64,000 bases of DNA, taken from NCBI GenBank assembly GCA_027625095.1, contig JAQBXN010000030.1, positions 1-64,000 of the forward strand, given 5' to 3'. The translations under genes were made by a program, and so were the position numbers. The stretch comes from Planctomycetota bacterium. GTDB taxonomy: Bacteria > Planctomycetota > PUPC01 > JACPCR01. A model generated the notes under the pieces. It had not been told where the DNA came from. It saw nothing but the letters and a program-made list of their open reading frames with translations, and made no database searches. Shown in pieces: positions 1 to 9,073 of the stretch (position 1 is the stretch's first letter; the number at the start of each line of letters is the position of its first letter).

Positions 1-1
1 C

Positions 2-781
2 CACATTTCCGAAATGTCCTGGACGCGCCGCATCAATCATCCTTCAGAAGCCGTTACCATTGGCGACGAAGTCGAAGTGGCCGTCCTCGGCATCAATATG
101 GAGAAACAAGAAATCTCCCTTGGTATGAAGCAGACCGATGATAATCCGTGGGACAAGATCGACGATCGTTATCCGCCTAATACCCGGGTTAGTGGCCGTG
201 TACGTAACCTTGCCAACTATGGCGCGTTTATTGAACTCGAAGAAGGCATTGACGGCCTCCTGCATGTGTCTGACATTTCTTGGACCAAGAAGGTCACACA
301 TCCGTCAGAGGTCCTCAAGAAAGGCCAGATGATAGACGCCATCATTCTCAAGGTAGAGAAGGATCGGAAGCGTATCGCCCTCGGCCTGAAGCAACTCGAG
401 GAAAACCCCTGGGACAGTTATATACCTGACAACTATAGCGTCGGACAGATCGTTGCCGGACGCGTCACTAAGATAACCAACTTTGGGGTCTTCGTTCAGC
501 TTGAAGCCGGCCTTGAAGGCCTCCTCCACATCTCCGAACTGTCCGACGGCAAGATCGTCAATCCGGAAGATATCGTGAAGATCGGTGACGAACTCGACGT
601 CAAGGTTATCAAACTCGATGTCGATGGAAGCAAGATAGGTCTGAGCCTTCGCCAGGTCTCCGGTGGGCAGCCCCGTCAGGGAACCCCCAGTGTCTTTCCC
701 GAGGATGTCGATCAGGGCGAAGAGCCCGTTGAAAGTAACACCCCTTCTGCTTCGGATCTCATGACCGAAGATGAAGAATAA
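2..781 (+). CDS. rpsA: 30S ribosomal protein S1, C-terminal part (5' end outside window)
   Basis: Ribosomal protein S1 binds mRNA and delivers it to the 30S subunit. The frame is open from base 2 (His-Ile-Ser-Glu before the first Met), so the Met at base 14 is internal and the start lies upstream of the window. At least two complete S1 (OB-fold) repeats are visible at about residues 55-130 and 140-215, each with the 'GAFIELEEGIDGLLHVSDIS'-type core, preceded by the end of a third. An acidic tail rich in Glu, Asp and Ser follows. Multiple tandem S1 repeats of this spacing are diagnostic of rpsA; a few other S1 proteins exist but have fewer repeats. A strong hairpin terminator follows 25 bases after the stop. 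Confidence 0.93.
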   Translation, partial: HISEMSWTRRINHPSEAVTIGDEVEVAVLGINMEKQEISLGMKQTDDNPWDKIDDRYPPNTRVSGRVRNLANYGAFIELEEGIDGLLHVSDISWTKKVTHPSEVLKKGQMIDAIILKVEKDRKRIALGLKQLEENPWDSYIPDNYSVGQIVAGRVTKITNFGVFVQLEAGLEGLLHISELSDGKIVNPEDIVKIGDELDVKVIKLDVDGSKIGLSLRQVSGGQPRQGTPSVFPEDVDQGEEPVESNTPSASDLMTEDEE

Positions 782-806
782 GTCGCCCTTAAAGGTGTAA
801 GCAGAT

Positions 807-835
807 GCCGGAGCAGAAGAGATATCTGCTCCGGC
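807..835 (+). terminator. Hairpin terminator after rpsA
   Basis: Perfect 11-bp stem GCCGGAGCAGA/TCTGCTCCGGC with a 7-base loop, followed by GTTTCATATT. The T-run is weak, but stem strength and position just after the rpsA stop make a terminator likely. Confidence 0.7.
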
Positions 836-887
836 GTTTCATATTATGGTTAAGGGTTGAGGATCTGTGGCCAGCACCATTCTTCCA

Positions 888-915
888 TTAAACTTTAACC
901 ATCAACCATTCTTCC
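888..915 (+). repeat. AACCATC-type short repeat in the tyrS leader
   Basis: The bases just before the tyrS ATG read CTTTAACCATCAACCATTC followed by TTCCA, two degenerate copies of a 7-bp unit (AACCATC/AACCATT). Almost the same string, in the same position relative to a start codon, precedes the gene starting at 8939 on the other strand. No purine-rich ribosome binding site is visible here, so the repeat occupies the place where one would be expected. Confidence 0.5.
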
Positions 916-916
916 A

Positions 917-2119
917 ATGTCCGTAGAAGAGCAACTCCAAATCCTTTCCCGTGGAACCGTGGACATCCTCCCGGACAACGGGCTGCGAAAGAAACTTGAA
1001 AAATCCATCGCAGAATCGCGCCCCCTCCGCGTCAAGCTTGGCGTTGACCCTACCTCACCAGACATTCACCTTGGACACACGGTCGTCCTGCGCAAGCTCC
1101 GGGTATTTCAGGATCTTGGACACCAGGCGGTCCTGATTATCGGCGATTACACGGCATTGATTGGTGACCCGTCAGGCAGATCAAAGACACGCCCTCAGCT
1201 TACCGAAGAGGACGTCAAGGCCAACGCCGAGACTTACCTTCAACAGGTCGCACACATTCTTGACGCAGACGGACTTGAAATCGTGCACAACAGCGATTTC
1301 TTCCGCGACATGACCTTCGCCGACGTCCTCAAACTGACCAGCCGGATGACCGTTTCACAGATGCTGGCCCGCGACGACTTCAACAAGCGTTACAAAGAAC
1401 AGAGCCCGATAAGCCTGCACGAATTTCTTTACCCCTTGATGCAAGGCTGGGACTCCGTTCAAGTCCGCGCAGATGTAGAGCTCGGCGGCACCGATCAAAC
1501 ATTCAATCTTCTAGTCGGCCGAGAGCTGCAAAAAGAAGAGGGCATGGCTTCACAGGTATGCATCACCCTACCCCTCCTCGTGGGGCTTGATGGCACGAAC
1601 AAGATGAGCAAGAGCCTCGGTAACTACATTGGCGTTGACGAAGATCCCAACGAAATGTACGGCAAAGCTATGAGTATCCCGGACGATCTCATGAAGGATT
1701 ACTTCACACTCCTTACCAACTTCGAAGACAGCGAGATCAAATCCCTCCTGGGCGGGCATCCCCGGGACGCCAAAGACCGCCTCGGCCGCGATATCGTTAC
1801 TCAGTATCACGGTCCCGAAGCCGCTGGGGCTGCGGCGTCGCGTTTCAGTGAGATCTTCGCAAAGAAGCAGGTGCCTGACGAGATGCCAACTTTGAATCTT
1901 TCCTCTGAGGGCCTCGCTGACGGCTACATCTGGATCGTCAAGTTGTTGACAGTCTCGGGCTTTGCATCCACCAACGGAGAGGCCCGCCGACTTGTACAGC
2001 AGGGAGGGGTTTCTATCGACGGCGACGCCATCAATGATCCCGCAGCGCAGGTTGCGCCTGTTGATGGTGCGGTCTTGAAAGTCGGCAAACGCCGCTTTGC
2101 GAAGATCCGCCTGAGTTAG
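917..2119 (+). CDS. tyrS: Tyrosyl-tRNA synthetase
   Basis: Class I aminoacyl-tRNA synthetase that charges tRNA-Tyr. The 400-residue protein has the HIGH-like motif HLGH at residues 51-54, the tyrosine-pocket region with GDYTALIGDPSGRS following it, and KMSKS at 229-233. The last ~65 residues form an S4-like RNA-binding domain ('TNGEARRLVQQGGVSIDG'). Length and order match bacterial TyrRS. The start is the first ATG after the leader repeat. It stands alone between the rpsA terminator and an unrelated exported protein, with no T-box visible in its 80-base leader. Confidence 0.96.
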   Translation: MSVEEQLQILSRGTVDILPDNGLRKKLEKSIAESRPLRVKLGVDPTSPDIHLGHTVVLRKLRVFQDLGHQAVLIIGDYTALIGDPSGRSKTRPQLTEEDVKANAETYLQQVAHILDADGLEIVHNSDFFRDMTFADVLKLTSRMTVSQMLARDDFNKRYKEQSPISLHEFLYPLMQGWDSVQVRADVELGGTDQTFNLLVGRELQKEEGMASQVCITLPLLVGLDGTNKMSKSLGNYIGVDEDPNEMYGKAMSIPDDLMKDYFTLLTNFEDSEIKSLLGGHPRDAKDRLGRDIVTQYHGPEAAGAAASRFSEIFAKKQVPDEMPTLNLSSEGLADGYIWIVKLLTVSGFASTNGEARRLVQQGGVSIDGDAINDPAAQVAPVDGAVLKVGKRRFAKIRLS

Positions 2120-2273
2120 CGAAGGCTTTGAAGTAAAGCTGCCCCAGGCTCGCTTACCCGGCAAAGACGAAGACTACAGCCACGAATGGCAACCCAGACC
2201 ACCCGCCTCCTGGTGTAGCATCCAAAAGCAAATCCCCTACCATTCCGCCTCCCCACGGATCGGAATTCTAAAG

Positions 2274-5200
2274 ATGCATCGCAAGCAGGTTCTCCTACCC
2301 GTATTGGCACTGTTCCTCTCAGCCCAATGGGGGCAGTCTGCCGACAATTCCTACGAAAAAAACGTCCACCCCATCTTTGAGGCCAAGTGCATCAAATGCC
2401 ACGGCAATGAAAAGCGCTCTGGTGGACTCCTCCTCACCAGCCGTCACGCGGCCCTCACGCTTTCTGACTTCGGTCATGTGCCCATCGTCCCGGGCAAGCC
2501 CGCCGAAAGCGAGATCATCAATCGCATTACAGATAACGATCCTGACAAACGGATGCCGAAAGGTGCCGACCCGCTCTCTCCATCAGAAATTGAAAGTATC
2601 AGAGACTGGATTGCCGCTGGGGCGCCATGGGAAGAAGCGGAGAAACACTGGGCATACATTAAACCTCAGCGCCCTCCCCTGCCCCAAGTGACCACCAACT
2701 GGGTACAAAACCCGATCGACAATTTCATCTTCGCCAAGCTCACGGAAAAAGGGCTGCAACCTTCTGAAGCCGCTGACCGACCCCGCCTCCTTCGCCGAGC
2801 GAGCCTTGATCTCATCGGTCTCCCCCCTCCCCCATCGCTTCTCGATAAATTCCTCGCAGATGAATCTCTCGACGCCTTCGAAAAGGTCGTCGACGAACTA
2901 CTCAAATCCCCCCGCTTTGGTGAACACTGGGCCAGGCTCTGGCTCGACCTTGCACGTTACGCAGATTCCAACGGATTTCAGGCAGACCAGCTTCGGGACA
3001 GTTGGGCTTACCGCGACTGGGTCATCAATGCCTTCAATTCGAATATGCCGTATGACCAATTCACTATAGAGCAGATAGCAGGGGACCTTTTACCTGATGC
3101 AACGTCCGACCAGCGGATCGCCACAGGCTTTCATCGCACCCCCACCTGCAATGTCGAGGCGGGAGTCCATCCGGAGGAAAACCGTTTCAACCAGGTCGTG
3201 GATCGAATCAATACCACTGGCACCGTCTGGCTGGGGACGACCCTCGAATGCGCGCAGTGTCACAACCACAAATACGACCCCTTCAGTATGGAGGACTACT
3301 ACCAGATTTTTGCCTACTTCAATAACACCCCTCTGGAGGTCAAACAGCAGGGTAACGGAGTCACATGGGATTTCTACGGCCCGACCATGGATCTCCCCAT
3401 GTTGCCCGGCCAGCAGAAGAGGCTCGATGAGTTAAATGCCAAAAGAGCAGATAATAAAACCAAATTGAAAGCCTTGAAAACTGAGGCCGCTCAAGCGCAG
3501 GTTGTCTGGGAAACCAAGGCACTTGAAACGCTGGACAACCAACCACAATGGCAGGCATTCGATCTCCTCGGTTTTGAGAGTACCGGTGGCGAGACGCACA
3601 CTGTTCTCGAAGACAAAAGTGTGCTCATCGGCGGCCCGCAACCAGAAAACTCAACCTTCAATGTCAGCTTCAAGACGCAGATGAAAGGCATCACCAGCAT
3701 CCGTCTAGAGGCCCTGACTCATCCTTCCCTGCCCGGCAATGGGCCCGGGCGGCATAAGATTGCCGCCCGGCCGAATTTTGTGCTCAACGAATTCAAGCTT
3801 CAGGTCAAAGGAGCAGATGGCAAACTAACGCGTTGCAAACTCGTCGACCCCAGAGCTGATTTTTCTCAGAAGGGTTGGAACGTCTCAGGACTGCTTGACG
3901 ACGACCTCAAGACCGGCTGGGCCATCCATCCGCAGTTCGGAAAACCACACTGGGCCACCTTCCGCACCACCGAGCCTGTGGGTGACAGCGACACCGTGCT
4001 TATTTTTGAATTCGTACACAATTTCGGCGGCAGCCGTACGGTCGGATGCTTTCGTCTCTCGGGCATCGCTGGCGAACCAGGGACGCACAATATCCCCGAC
4101 GAAATCGTGAAGACTCTCAAGCAGAAGCCTGCCGAGAGGAACGAACTGGCCAAGGCGAAGCTCGCTGAACATTACCTCAGTTCAAACTCAAGTTTGAAAA
4201 GTCTCGAACAGGAAATTCAAAAAATCGACCAAGAAATCGCCGGCCTGAAACCTCGAACCACGTTGGTGATGATCGATATGGAGAAGCCACGTGAAACACA
4301 CATCATGATTCGTGGCGATTACCTCAGCATGGGCAAGAAAGTCGCTACGGGCACACCTGACATTCTTCACCGATTAAATCCGAACCTTCCATCCAACCGC
4401 CTGGGTCTCGCCAAGTGGCTTGTCGATCCGGAAAACCCCCTCGTTGCCCGTGTCGCGGTCAATCGCTGGTGGGCCGAACTGATGGGTCAGGGCATCGTTC
4501 GTTCAGTGGAAGACTTCGGTTCTCAATGCGAACCTCCCACTCATCCCCAGCTCCTTGACTGGCTCGCGGCGGAATTCGTCGAAAGTGGCTTGTCGATGAA
4601 GCACATCCTCAAGCTCATGGTCATGAGCGCGACTTATCAGCAAGAGTCGAAGATTTCTGCTGCGCAGTTGGAGAAAGATCCCCAAAATCTCTACTACGGA
4701 CGCGGCCCGCGTTTCCGTATGTCCGCGGAGATGATTCGCGATAACGCCCTTGCCGTCAGTGGGCTCCTCTGTGACAAAATGTACGGCCCGCCAATCTACC
4801 CTCCTCAACCGGACAACATTTGGCGCCATGTCGGGCGCAATGGCCCGAAATTCAATATCCAGAACGATGAGAACCGTTTTCGCCGCGGTATATATGTTGT
4901 CTGGCGGCGTGGCGCACCTTACGTCAGTTTCGTCAATTTTGACGCCCCGGATCGTGGAGCATGCCATCCTCAACGTTCCCGAACGAACACCCCTCTTCAG
5001 GCACTCACGCTCCTCAACGATGAAGCTTACGTGGAAATGGCCATGGCCTTCGCCGGCCGCATCCTCGATGAGAAACCCGGTGACGATATCTCCGCACAGT
5101 TGAACCATGCCTTTAAGATCTGTTTTTCCCGGACCCCTTCGCTGGATGAGTACAGCTACCTTGACACGCTCTATCGAGAGCAGTTGAAGCGCTATCAGAC

Positions 5201-5342
5201 AGAGCCAGCTTCAGCGGATGCATTGTTGAAGGGTATTAAAGGATGGGATCCATCCAAAGGGCTGAAGAAGGAACAACTGGCCGCATGGTTTCATGTAACA
5301 AATATTCTTTTGAATTTGGACGAAACGATTACGAGGAGTTGA
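2274..5342 (+). CDS. Planctomycete-type cytochrome c / DUF1549-DUF1553 exported protein
   Basis: Exported protein of 1022 residues built like the PVC family PSCyt1-PSCyt2(DUF1549)-PSD1(DUF1553). A signal peptide covers residues 1-22. A c-type haem motif CIKCH is at 39-43, in the PSCyt1 segment that ends with the usual 'GAPWEEAEKHWAYIKPQRP'-type linker. DUF1549 follows at about 145-350, with a second haem-like CAQCHNHKYDP motif. A variable beta-rich insert with coiled-coil flanks comes next, then DUF1553 from about 700 to the end, which closes in the family's usual 'NLDETITRS' manner, so it is complete. Genes of this family almost always pair with a DUF1501 gene; here the partner starts at 5937 after an inserted small gene. 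The substrate is unknown; such pairs are common in polysaccharide-degrading planctomycetes. Confidence 0.9.
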   Translation: MHRKQVLLPVLALFLSAQWGQSADNSYEKNVHPIFEAKCIKCHGNEKRSGGLLLTSRHAALTLSDFGHVPIVPGKPAESEIINRITDNDPDKRMPKGADPLSPSEIESIRDWIAAGAPWEEAEKHWAYIKPQRPPLPQVTTNWVQNPIDNFIFAKLTEKGLQPSEAADRPRLLRRASLDLIGLPPPPSLLDKFLADESLDAFEKVVDELLKSPRFGEHWARLWLDLARYADSNGFQADQLRDSWAYRDWVINAFNSNMPYDQFTIEQIAGDLLPDATSDQRIATGFHRTPTCNVEAGVHPEENRFNQVVDRINTTGTVWLGTTLECAQCHNHKYDPFSMEDYYQIFAYFNNTPLEVKQQGNGVTWDFYGPTMDLPMLPGQQKRLDELNAKRADNKTKLKALKTEAAQAQVVWETKALETLDNQPQWQAFDLLGFESTGGETHTVLEDKSVLIGGPQPENSTFNVSFKTQMKGITSIRLEALTHPSLPGNGPGRHKIAARPNFVLNEFKLQVKGADGKLTRCKLVDPRADFSQKGWNVSGLLDDDLKTGWAIHPQFGKPHWATFRTTEPVGDSDTVLIFEFVHNFGGSRTVGCFRLSGIAGEPGTHNIPDEIVKTLKQKPAERNELAKAKLAEHYLSSNSSLKSLEQEIQKIDQEIAGLKPRTTLVMIDMEKPRETHIMIRGDYLSMGKKVATGTPDILHRLNPNLPSNRLGLAKWLVDPENPLVARVAVNRWWAELMGQGIVRSVEDFGSQCEPPTHPQLLDWLAAEFVESGLSMKHILKLMVMSATYQQESKISAAQLEKDPQNLYYGRGPRFRMSAEMIRDNALAVSGLLCDKMYGPPIYPPQPDNIWRHVGRNGPKFNIQNDENRFRRGIYVVWRRGAPYVSFVNFDAPDRGACHPQRSRTNTPLQALTLLNDEAYVEMAMAFAGRILDEKPGDDISAQLNHAFKICFSRTPSLDEYSYLDTLYREQLKRYQTEPASADALLKGIKGWDPSKGLKKEQLAAWFHVTNILLNLDETITRS

Positions 5343-5392
5343 AACTCATCGGCGATGGGGTCTGGTCCATTTCTTTGTTAGGAGTAATATTG

Positions 5393-5884
5393 ATGGTCTC
5401 TTTCCCGAGAAAGATCACCCCGAATTCCCTGCTGAAGGTCGCCCTGCTCCTGTCAATGGCTTATGGATCTCTCTGGTACATAGTTGATCGCCCTCCCATA
5501 ATAACTTGGATGGGTTACGATAAGGAGTCTTCGCGATTTGGTTAAATCAGAGTTCAATGCCGGTCATTTCCTTATGTTTCTTTTGAGCCGGGCTATTACA
5601 TGAAATCTGAATCTGAACCAGATGGACCACTTGGCTGTGTCACCGCTACAAACACTGTTTGGTTCGGGCAATCAATGCTGATTAAGATTTTTGTACCTGG
5701 TAGCAAAGCCCCATGGAAGGCCGGTATTTCATGTTGGTATTTGGACTCCACGTTCGATTCCATTCTTGACGGTATAGCCAGCACCTTGGGGGCCGAATCA
5801 TCCTTTACGTTTTGGGACACTGTCGTATGGTCATCCGAGATTCCTCCGCTGGATTACAAGCTCCTGATAAAGCCGCATCGGTGA
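5393..5884 (+). pseudogene. Small membrane/secreted protein gene with an in-frame stop
   Basis: A reading frame starts at ATG 5393, preceded at 8 bases by a good Shine-Dalgarno (TAGGAG), and encodes a basic N-terminus plus a hydrophobic segment (residues ~12-28). It meets TAA at 5543-5545. The same frame then stays open to 5884, giving about 112 further residues, including a second candidate Met start at 5600. Either this is one 163-codon gene broken by a stop, or a 50-residue membrane peptide followed by a separate 94-residue protein lacking an obvious ribosome binding site. I do not recognise the family. It sits between the PSCyt1-type gene and its usual DUF1501 partner, which are normally adjacent, so it may be a later insertion. 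Confidence 0.45.
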
Positions 5885-5936
5885 GCTTGGCCGATACTGT
5901 CGTCCCTGAAATTAGATTCTTTTCAATTTCACGATT

Positions 5937-7367
5937 ATGAATCCTACTGAACATCGACTCTCCCTCACCCGCCGCGAAATGCTGAAATCCAGCGGCGTCG
6001 GTATCGGTGGCCTTGCCTTGGCCTCGCTCCTGAATCGTGATGCCTCTGCGGCGGCGCATCTCAATCCAATGGCGGCAAAGAAATCACACTTCGCGCCGCG
6101 TGCAAAATCGATCATTTACATGCACATGGTCGGAGCGCCCTCGCACCTTGACCTGTGGGACTACAAGCCAGAGTTGGTCAAGAATAACGGCAAGCTTTGC
6201 CCGGACGAGTTTTTCAAAGGCAAACGTCTCGCATTCATTCGCGAACAGCCGCAACTACTCGGCACAAAATATAAGTTTGAAAAATACGGAAAATCAGGAA
6301 TCGAGGTATCCGAACTCCTTCCTCATCTGGCGACCATCACCGATGACCTTACCCTCGTGAAGTCGCTTCAGACCGATCAATTTAATCACGCTCCCGCACA
6401 GCTCATGCTGCACACGGGCTTTGGACGGTTTGGAAGACCCACTCTCGGATCCTGGGTCACCTACGGACTCGGCAGCGAGAATGAAAACCTTCCGGGCTAC
6501 GTTGTCTTCATCACCGGCAACGTTGCGGGCGCAGGCAACAGCCTTTGGGGCAGCGGGTTCTTGCCTTCAATCTATCAAGGCGTCGAGTTCCGCAGTTCAG
6601 GCGAGCCCGTCCTGTTCCTCGCAAATCCAGACGGAATCAGTTCGGTCGATCGGCGGCGCATTATCGAGGGCGTTAATCATCTGAATAAAGTTCAACTGGC
6701 CACTGTCGGCGATCCCGAAATTGCCACTCGCATCAGTCAGTACGAGATGGCCTATCGCATGCAGACATCGGTGCCGGAGCTTATGGACACCAGCAAAGAA
6801 CCAGAGCACGTCCACGAGATGTACGGGACGCAGCCCGGCAAAGCCAGCTTTGCCAATAATTGCCTCCTGGCACGACGTCTTGTCGAGCGCGGTGTTCGTT
6901 TCGTTCAGCTCTTTGATCAGGGCTGGGACCATCACGGTAATGTTTTCGGCTCATTACCGAATAAGGCCAAGCAGGTCGATCAGGCGTCCGTTGCACTTGT
7001 CAAAGATCTGAAGCAACGTGGTCTGCTCGAAGACACGTTGGTCATATTCGGAGGCGAATTCGGCCGCACGCCGATGATGCAGGGAAATGATTCCAATCCA
7101 GCAACAACCAAGGCTGGCCGCGATCATCACAAGGAATGCTTCACAATGTGGATGGCTGGAGGCGGTCTCAAGCCTGGCTTCGTCTATGGCAAGTCAGACG
7201 ACTTGGGATACGGAGTTGCCGAAGACCCGATGCACATTCATGACCTCAACGCGACCATCCTTCATCTTTTGGGAATGGACCACGAAAAGCTCACCTTCAA
7301 ATTTCAGGGACGCCAATATCGCGTGACTGATGTGGCTGGACATGTTGCTCACAAGCTACTGGCATAG
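5937..7367 (+). CDS. DUF1501 family Tat-exported protein
   Basis: DUF1501 proteins belong to the alkaline-phosphatase/sulfatase-like fold and are the standard partners of PSCyt1/DUF1549/DUF1553 proteins in PVC bacteria. The 476-residue product begins with a twin-arginine signal ('[20 protein letters not shown]', residues ~12-32), so it is exported folded. Conserved family segments are seen: '[16 protein letters not shown]' after the signal, '[22 protein letters not shown]' in the middle, '[13 protein letters not shown]' and '[17 protein letters not shown]' towards the end, and a C-terminal '[19 protein letters not shown]'. The His/Asp-rich motifs are probable metal ligands, but no activity is established for the family. 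Length is normal. It is probably co-transcribed with the gene starting at 2274. Confidence 0.92.
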   Translation: MNPTEHRLSLTRREMLKSSGVGIGGLALASLLNRDASAAAHLNPMAAKKSHFAPRAKSIIYMHMVGAPSHLDLWDYKPELVKNNGKLCPDEFFKGKRLAFIREQPQLLGTKYKFEKYGKSGIEVSELLPHLATITDDLTLVKSLQTDQFNHAPAQLMLHTGFGRFGRPTLGSWVTYGLGSENENLPGYVVFITGNVAGAGNSLWGSGFLPSIYQGVEFRSSGEPVLFLANPDGISSVDRRRIIEGVNHLNKVQLATVGDPEIATRISQYEMAYRMQTSVPELMDTSKEPEHVHEMYGTQPGKASFANNCLLARRLVERGVRFVQLFDQGWDHHGNVFGSLPNKAKQVDQASVALVKDLKQRGLLEDTLVIFGGEFGRTPMMQGNDSNPATTKAGRDHHKECFTMWMAGGGLKPGFVYGKSDDLGYGVAEDPMHIHDLNATILHLLGMDHEKLTFKFQGRQYRVTDVAGHVAHKLLA

Positions 7368-7417
7368 TTGTGAGGCATCCCGTCTCGTGTCTATATCGCC
7401 CGAAGCTGCAAAGTGCG

Positions 7418-7423
7418 TATAAT
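7418..7423 (+). promoter_or_regulatory. Probable -10 box (TATAAT) upstream of the Uma2 gene
   Basis: A consensus TATAAT lies 35 bases before the ATG at 7458 in the short spacer after the DUF1501 stop. No good -35 hexamer is visible at the right distance. Confidence 0.35.
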
Positions 7424-7457
7424 CTCCCGGTAATTCGTTATTAAGAGTCAAAGTCTC

Positions 7458-8111
7458 ATGAGCCAGTCTATTCTTGCAAGCCCAATCGAAACTTTCGCTG
7501 ATCTCCATCAACGGCTGGGGGCGGTGCCACTTGAGCGGATTCGATTAGTTCCCTCGCCAGGTCATGCGACGGAACAAGACGTGGTCGAAATTCATGATCG
7601 GACAAATCAGCTCTTCGAGCTTGTCGATGGGGTCCTTGTGGAGAAAGCTATGGGTTTTATGGAATCAAGACTTGCCGCAGCTCTGATAGGAATACTCGAG
7701 GAATTCTTGAAGAAAAAAGACTTGGGAATCGTCCTCGCCCCGGATGGCATGATGCGTTTGGCGCCTGGGCTCGTCCGAATGCCGGATGTCTCTTTCTTGA
7801 GTTGGGAACATTTTCCAGACCGAGAGCCGCCAACGAATCCTGTTCCCAACTTGGTGCCTGATCTCGCTGTTGAAATACTGAGCAAGAGCAATACTCCAGG
7901 CGAAATGAGGCGTAAACTGCACGACTACTTCGAATCCGGTGTTCGACTGGTTTGGTATCTCGATCCTGAAACCAAGTGCGTTGAAGTCTTCACTGAAATC
8001 AACGACTCAGTCACAATCTCAGAGACCGGTATTCTGGATGGTAGCGATACACTTCCCGGCTTCTCTCTCCGAATCTCAGACTGGTTTTCCCGCGCCTGGA
8101 AGTCTGCATAG
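7458..8111 (+). CDS. Uma2 family (DUF820) restriction-endonuclease-like protein
   Basis: The 217-residue protein matches the Uma2/DUF820 family, which has a PD-(D/E)XK nuclease fold and no settled cellular role. Visible features are the N-terminal 'LFELVDGVLVEKAMG' segment, the 'MPDVSFLSWE' strand, and the core 'VPDLAVEILSKSNTPGEMRRK' containing the likely catalytic Asp and Glu, followed by 'DYFESGVRLVWYLDPETK'. The family is greatly expanded in cyanobacteria, Chloroflexi and PVC-like genomes; a second, divergent copy is at 31803-32480. No partner gene or operon is evident: the next gene is convergent. Confidence 0.87.
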   Translation: MSQSILASPIETFADLHQRLGAVPLERIRLVPSPGHATEQDVVEIHDRTNQLFELVDGVLVEKAMGFMESRLAAALIGILEEFLKKKDLGIVLAPDGMMRLAPGLVRMPDVSFLSWEHFPDREPPTNPVPNLVPDLAVEILSKSNTPGEMRRKLHDYFESGVRLVWYLDPETKCVEVFTEINDSVTISETGILDGSDTLPGFSLRISDWFSRAWKSA

Positions 8112-8126
8112 CCCTTCAGGTTGGCA

Positions 8127-8939
8127 TCATTCTGAGTTCACCTCAGTCAACCAGTGCACCAGCGTTTGGGCATCCTCCAGAAACTGCTGCGGCTTATCTT
8201 CCTTCACGAATTCCAGCATCGCATACATGCCTGGCTTTATTCGGTTGTCCCCATTCGCCTGTCCATCACCGGCGCGGGAACAGGTCTTCGCCTTCTTCAG
8301 ATATTCCTTCCACTCGGCCCAGCCGCCTTCCAGTGGTTCGCGACTTCCTGTCAGCACGTCCCAGTTGAACATATGCAAGCCGACTAGTCTCGACATGGCG
8401 GCGTCCATGTCCTTCAGGCAGAAATCCAAACTCGTCTTGTTGCGCGGCTGCCAATAAGTTTTGAACGCCGGGTGATCTACCTCCTCGAAAAGGGCAGTCG
8501 CTGCTTCCGCCGTATCCGTAAACGTGTTGGCGTGCCATTCACAGGCGAGTTCGATACCGACATCGGATGTCATTCTGGAAATGCGTCGGCAGTTTTCATA
8601 GACGCGTTGCCGGCAGGCATCGTCGGCTTCGGCGGAGCCCTGGCGGCCAATCCAGATACGCAGAATTTTGGCTTCCAATGCAACGGCACACGCCAGCACC
8701 CCTTCGAATGTTTCAGGCTCATCGTGCCCTGCGCGGTAGTAAGAACCATAGGCAGCGACATCAAGCCCGGCATCTCTCGTCATAGCCGACACCTCCTTCG
8801 CCGTTTCGACCTGGCCATGTGGAACGTGAATGTCGCCTCCCCATTCAATTCCTGTGAGCCCAGCCTCTTTAACCAGCGAAACGATTTCAAGTGCGGACAA
8901 GTGACGAAACGTAATGGAGACAAGTCCTGAAAGGAACAT
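8127..8939 (-). CDS. Sugar phosphate isomerase/epimerase-like TIM-barrel protein
   Basis: AP-endonuclease-2-like TIM barrel of 270 residues in the sugar isomerase/epimerase superfamily (IolE, hydroxypyruvate isomerase and tagatose epimerase relatives). Visible family segments are 'ALEIVSLVKEAGLTGIEWGGD' near the N-terminus, 'DVGIELACEWHANTFTD' in the middle with likely metal-binding Glu and His, and 'GMYAMLEFVKEDKPQQFLED' near the end. The substrate cannot be assigned. The gene is monocistronic. Its leader carries the AACCATC repeat directly before ATG, like tyrS. A related barrel is at 32531-33361. Confidence 0.83.
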   Translation of the reverse strand: MFLSGLVSITFRHLSALEIVSLVKEAGLTGIEWGGDIHVPHGQVETAKEVSAMTRDAGLDVAAYGSYYRAGHDEPETFEGVLACAVALEAKILRIWIGRQGSAEADDACRQRVYENCRRISRMTSDVGIELACEWHANTFTDTAEAATALFEEVDHPAFKTYWQPRNKTSLDFCLKDMDAAMSRLVGLHMFNWDVLTGSREPLEGGWAEWKEYLKKAKTCSRAGDGQANGDNRIKPGMYAMLEFVKEDKPQQFLEDAQTLVHWLTEVNSE

Positions 8940-8966
8940 GGGAAGAAATGGTTGATGGTTAATGGT
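8940..8966 (-). repeat. AACCATC-type short repeat before the isomerase start
   Basis: On the minus strand the bases before the ATG read ATTAACCATCAACCATTTC then TTCCC, nearly identical to the string before tyrS (888-915). It forms tandem degenerate 7-bp units. Confidence 0.5.
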
Positions 8967-9049
8967 TCACAGGCGTTGGCCGAGCCCTGACTGAGAACTC
9001 TACAGCTCGTTCAGGCCATCGCGCCAATCATCGCCTTTCCTGCATTCTT

Positions 9050-9073
9050 CCAACACTCCAACTCTCCAACTCT
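9050..9073. repeat. Three tandem copies of an 8-bp unit (CCAACTCT)
   Basis: CCAACACT-CCAACTCT-CCAACTCT runs to the last base of the neighbouring minus-strand gene's stop codon. It is part of the family of short-period repeats filling many spacers here. Confidence 0.55.
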
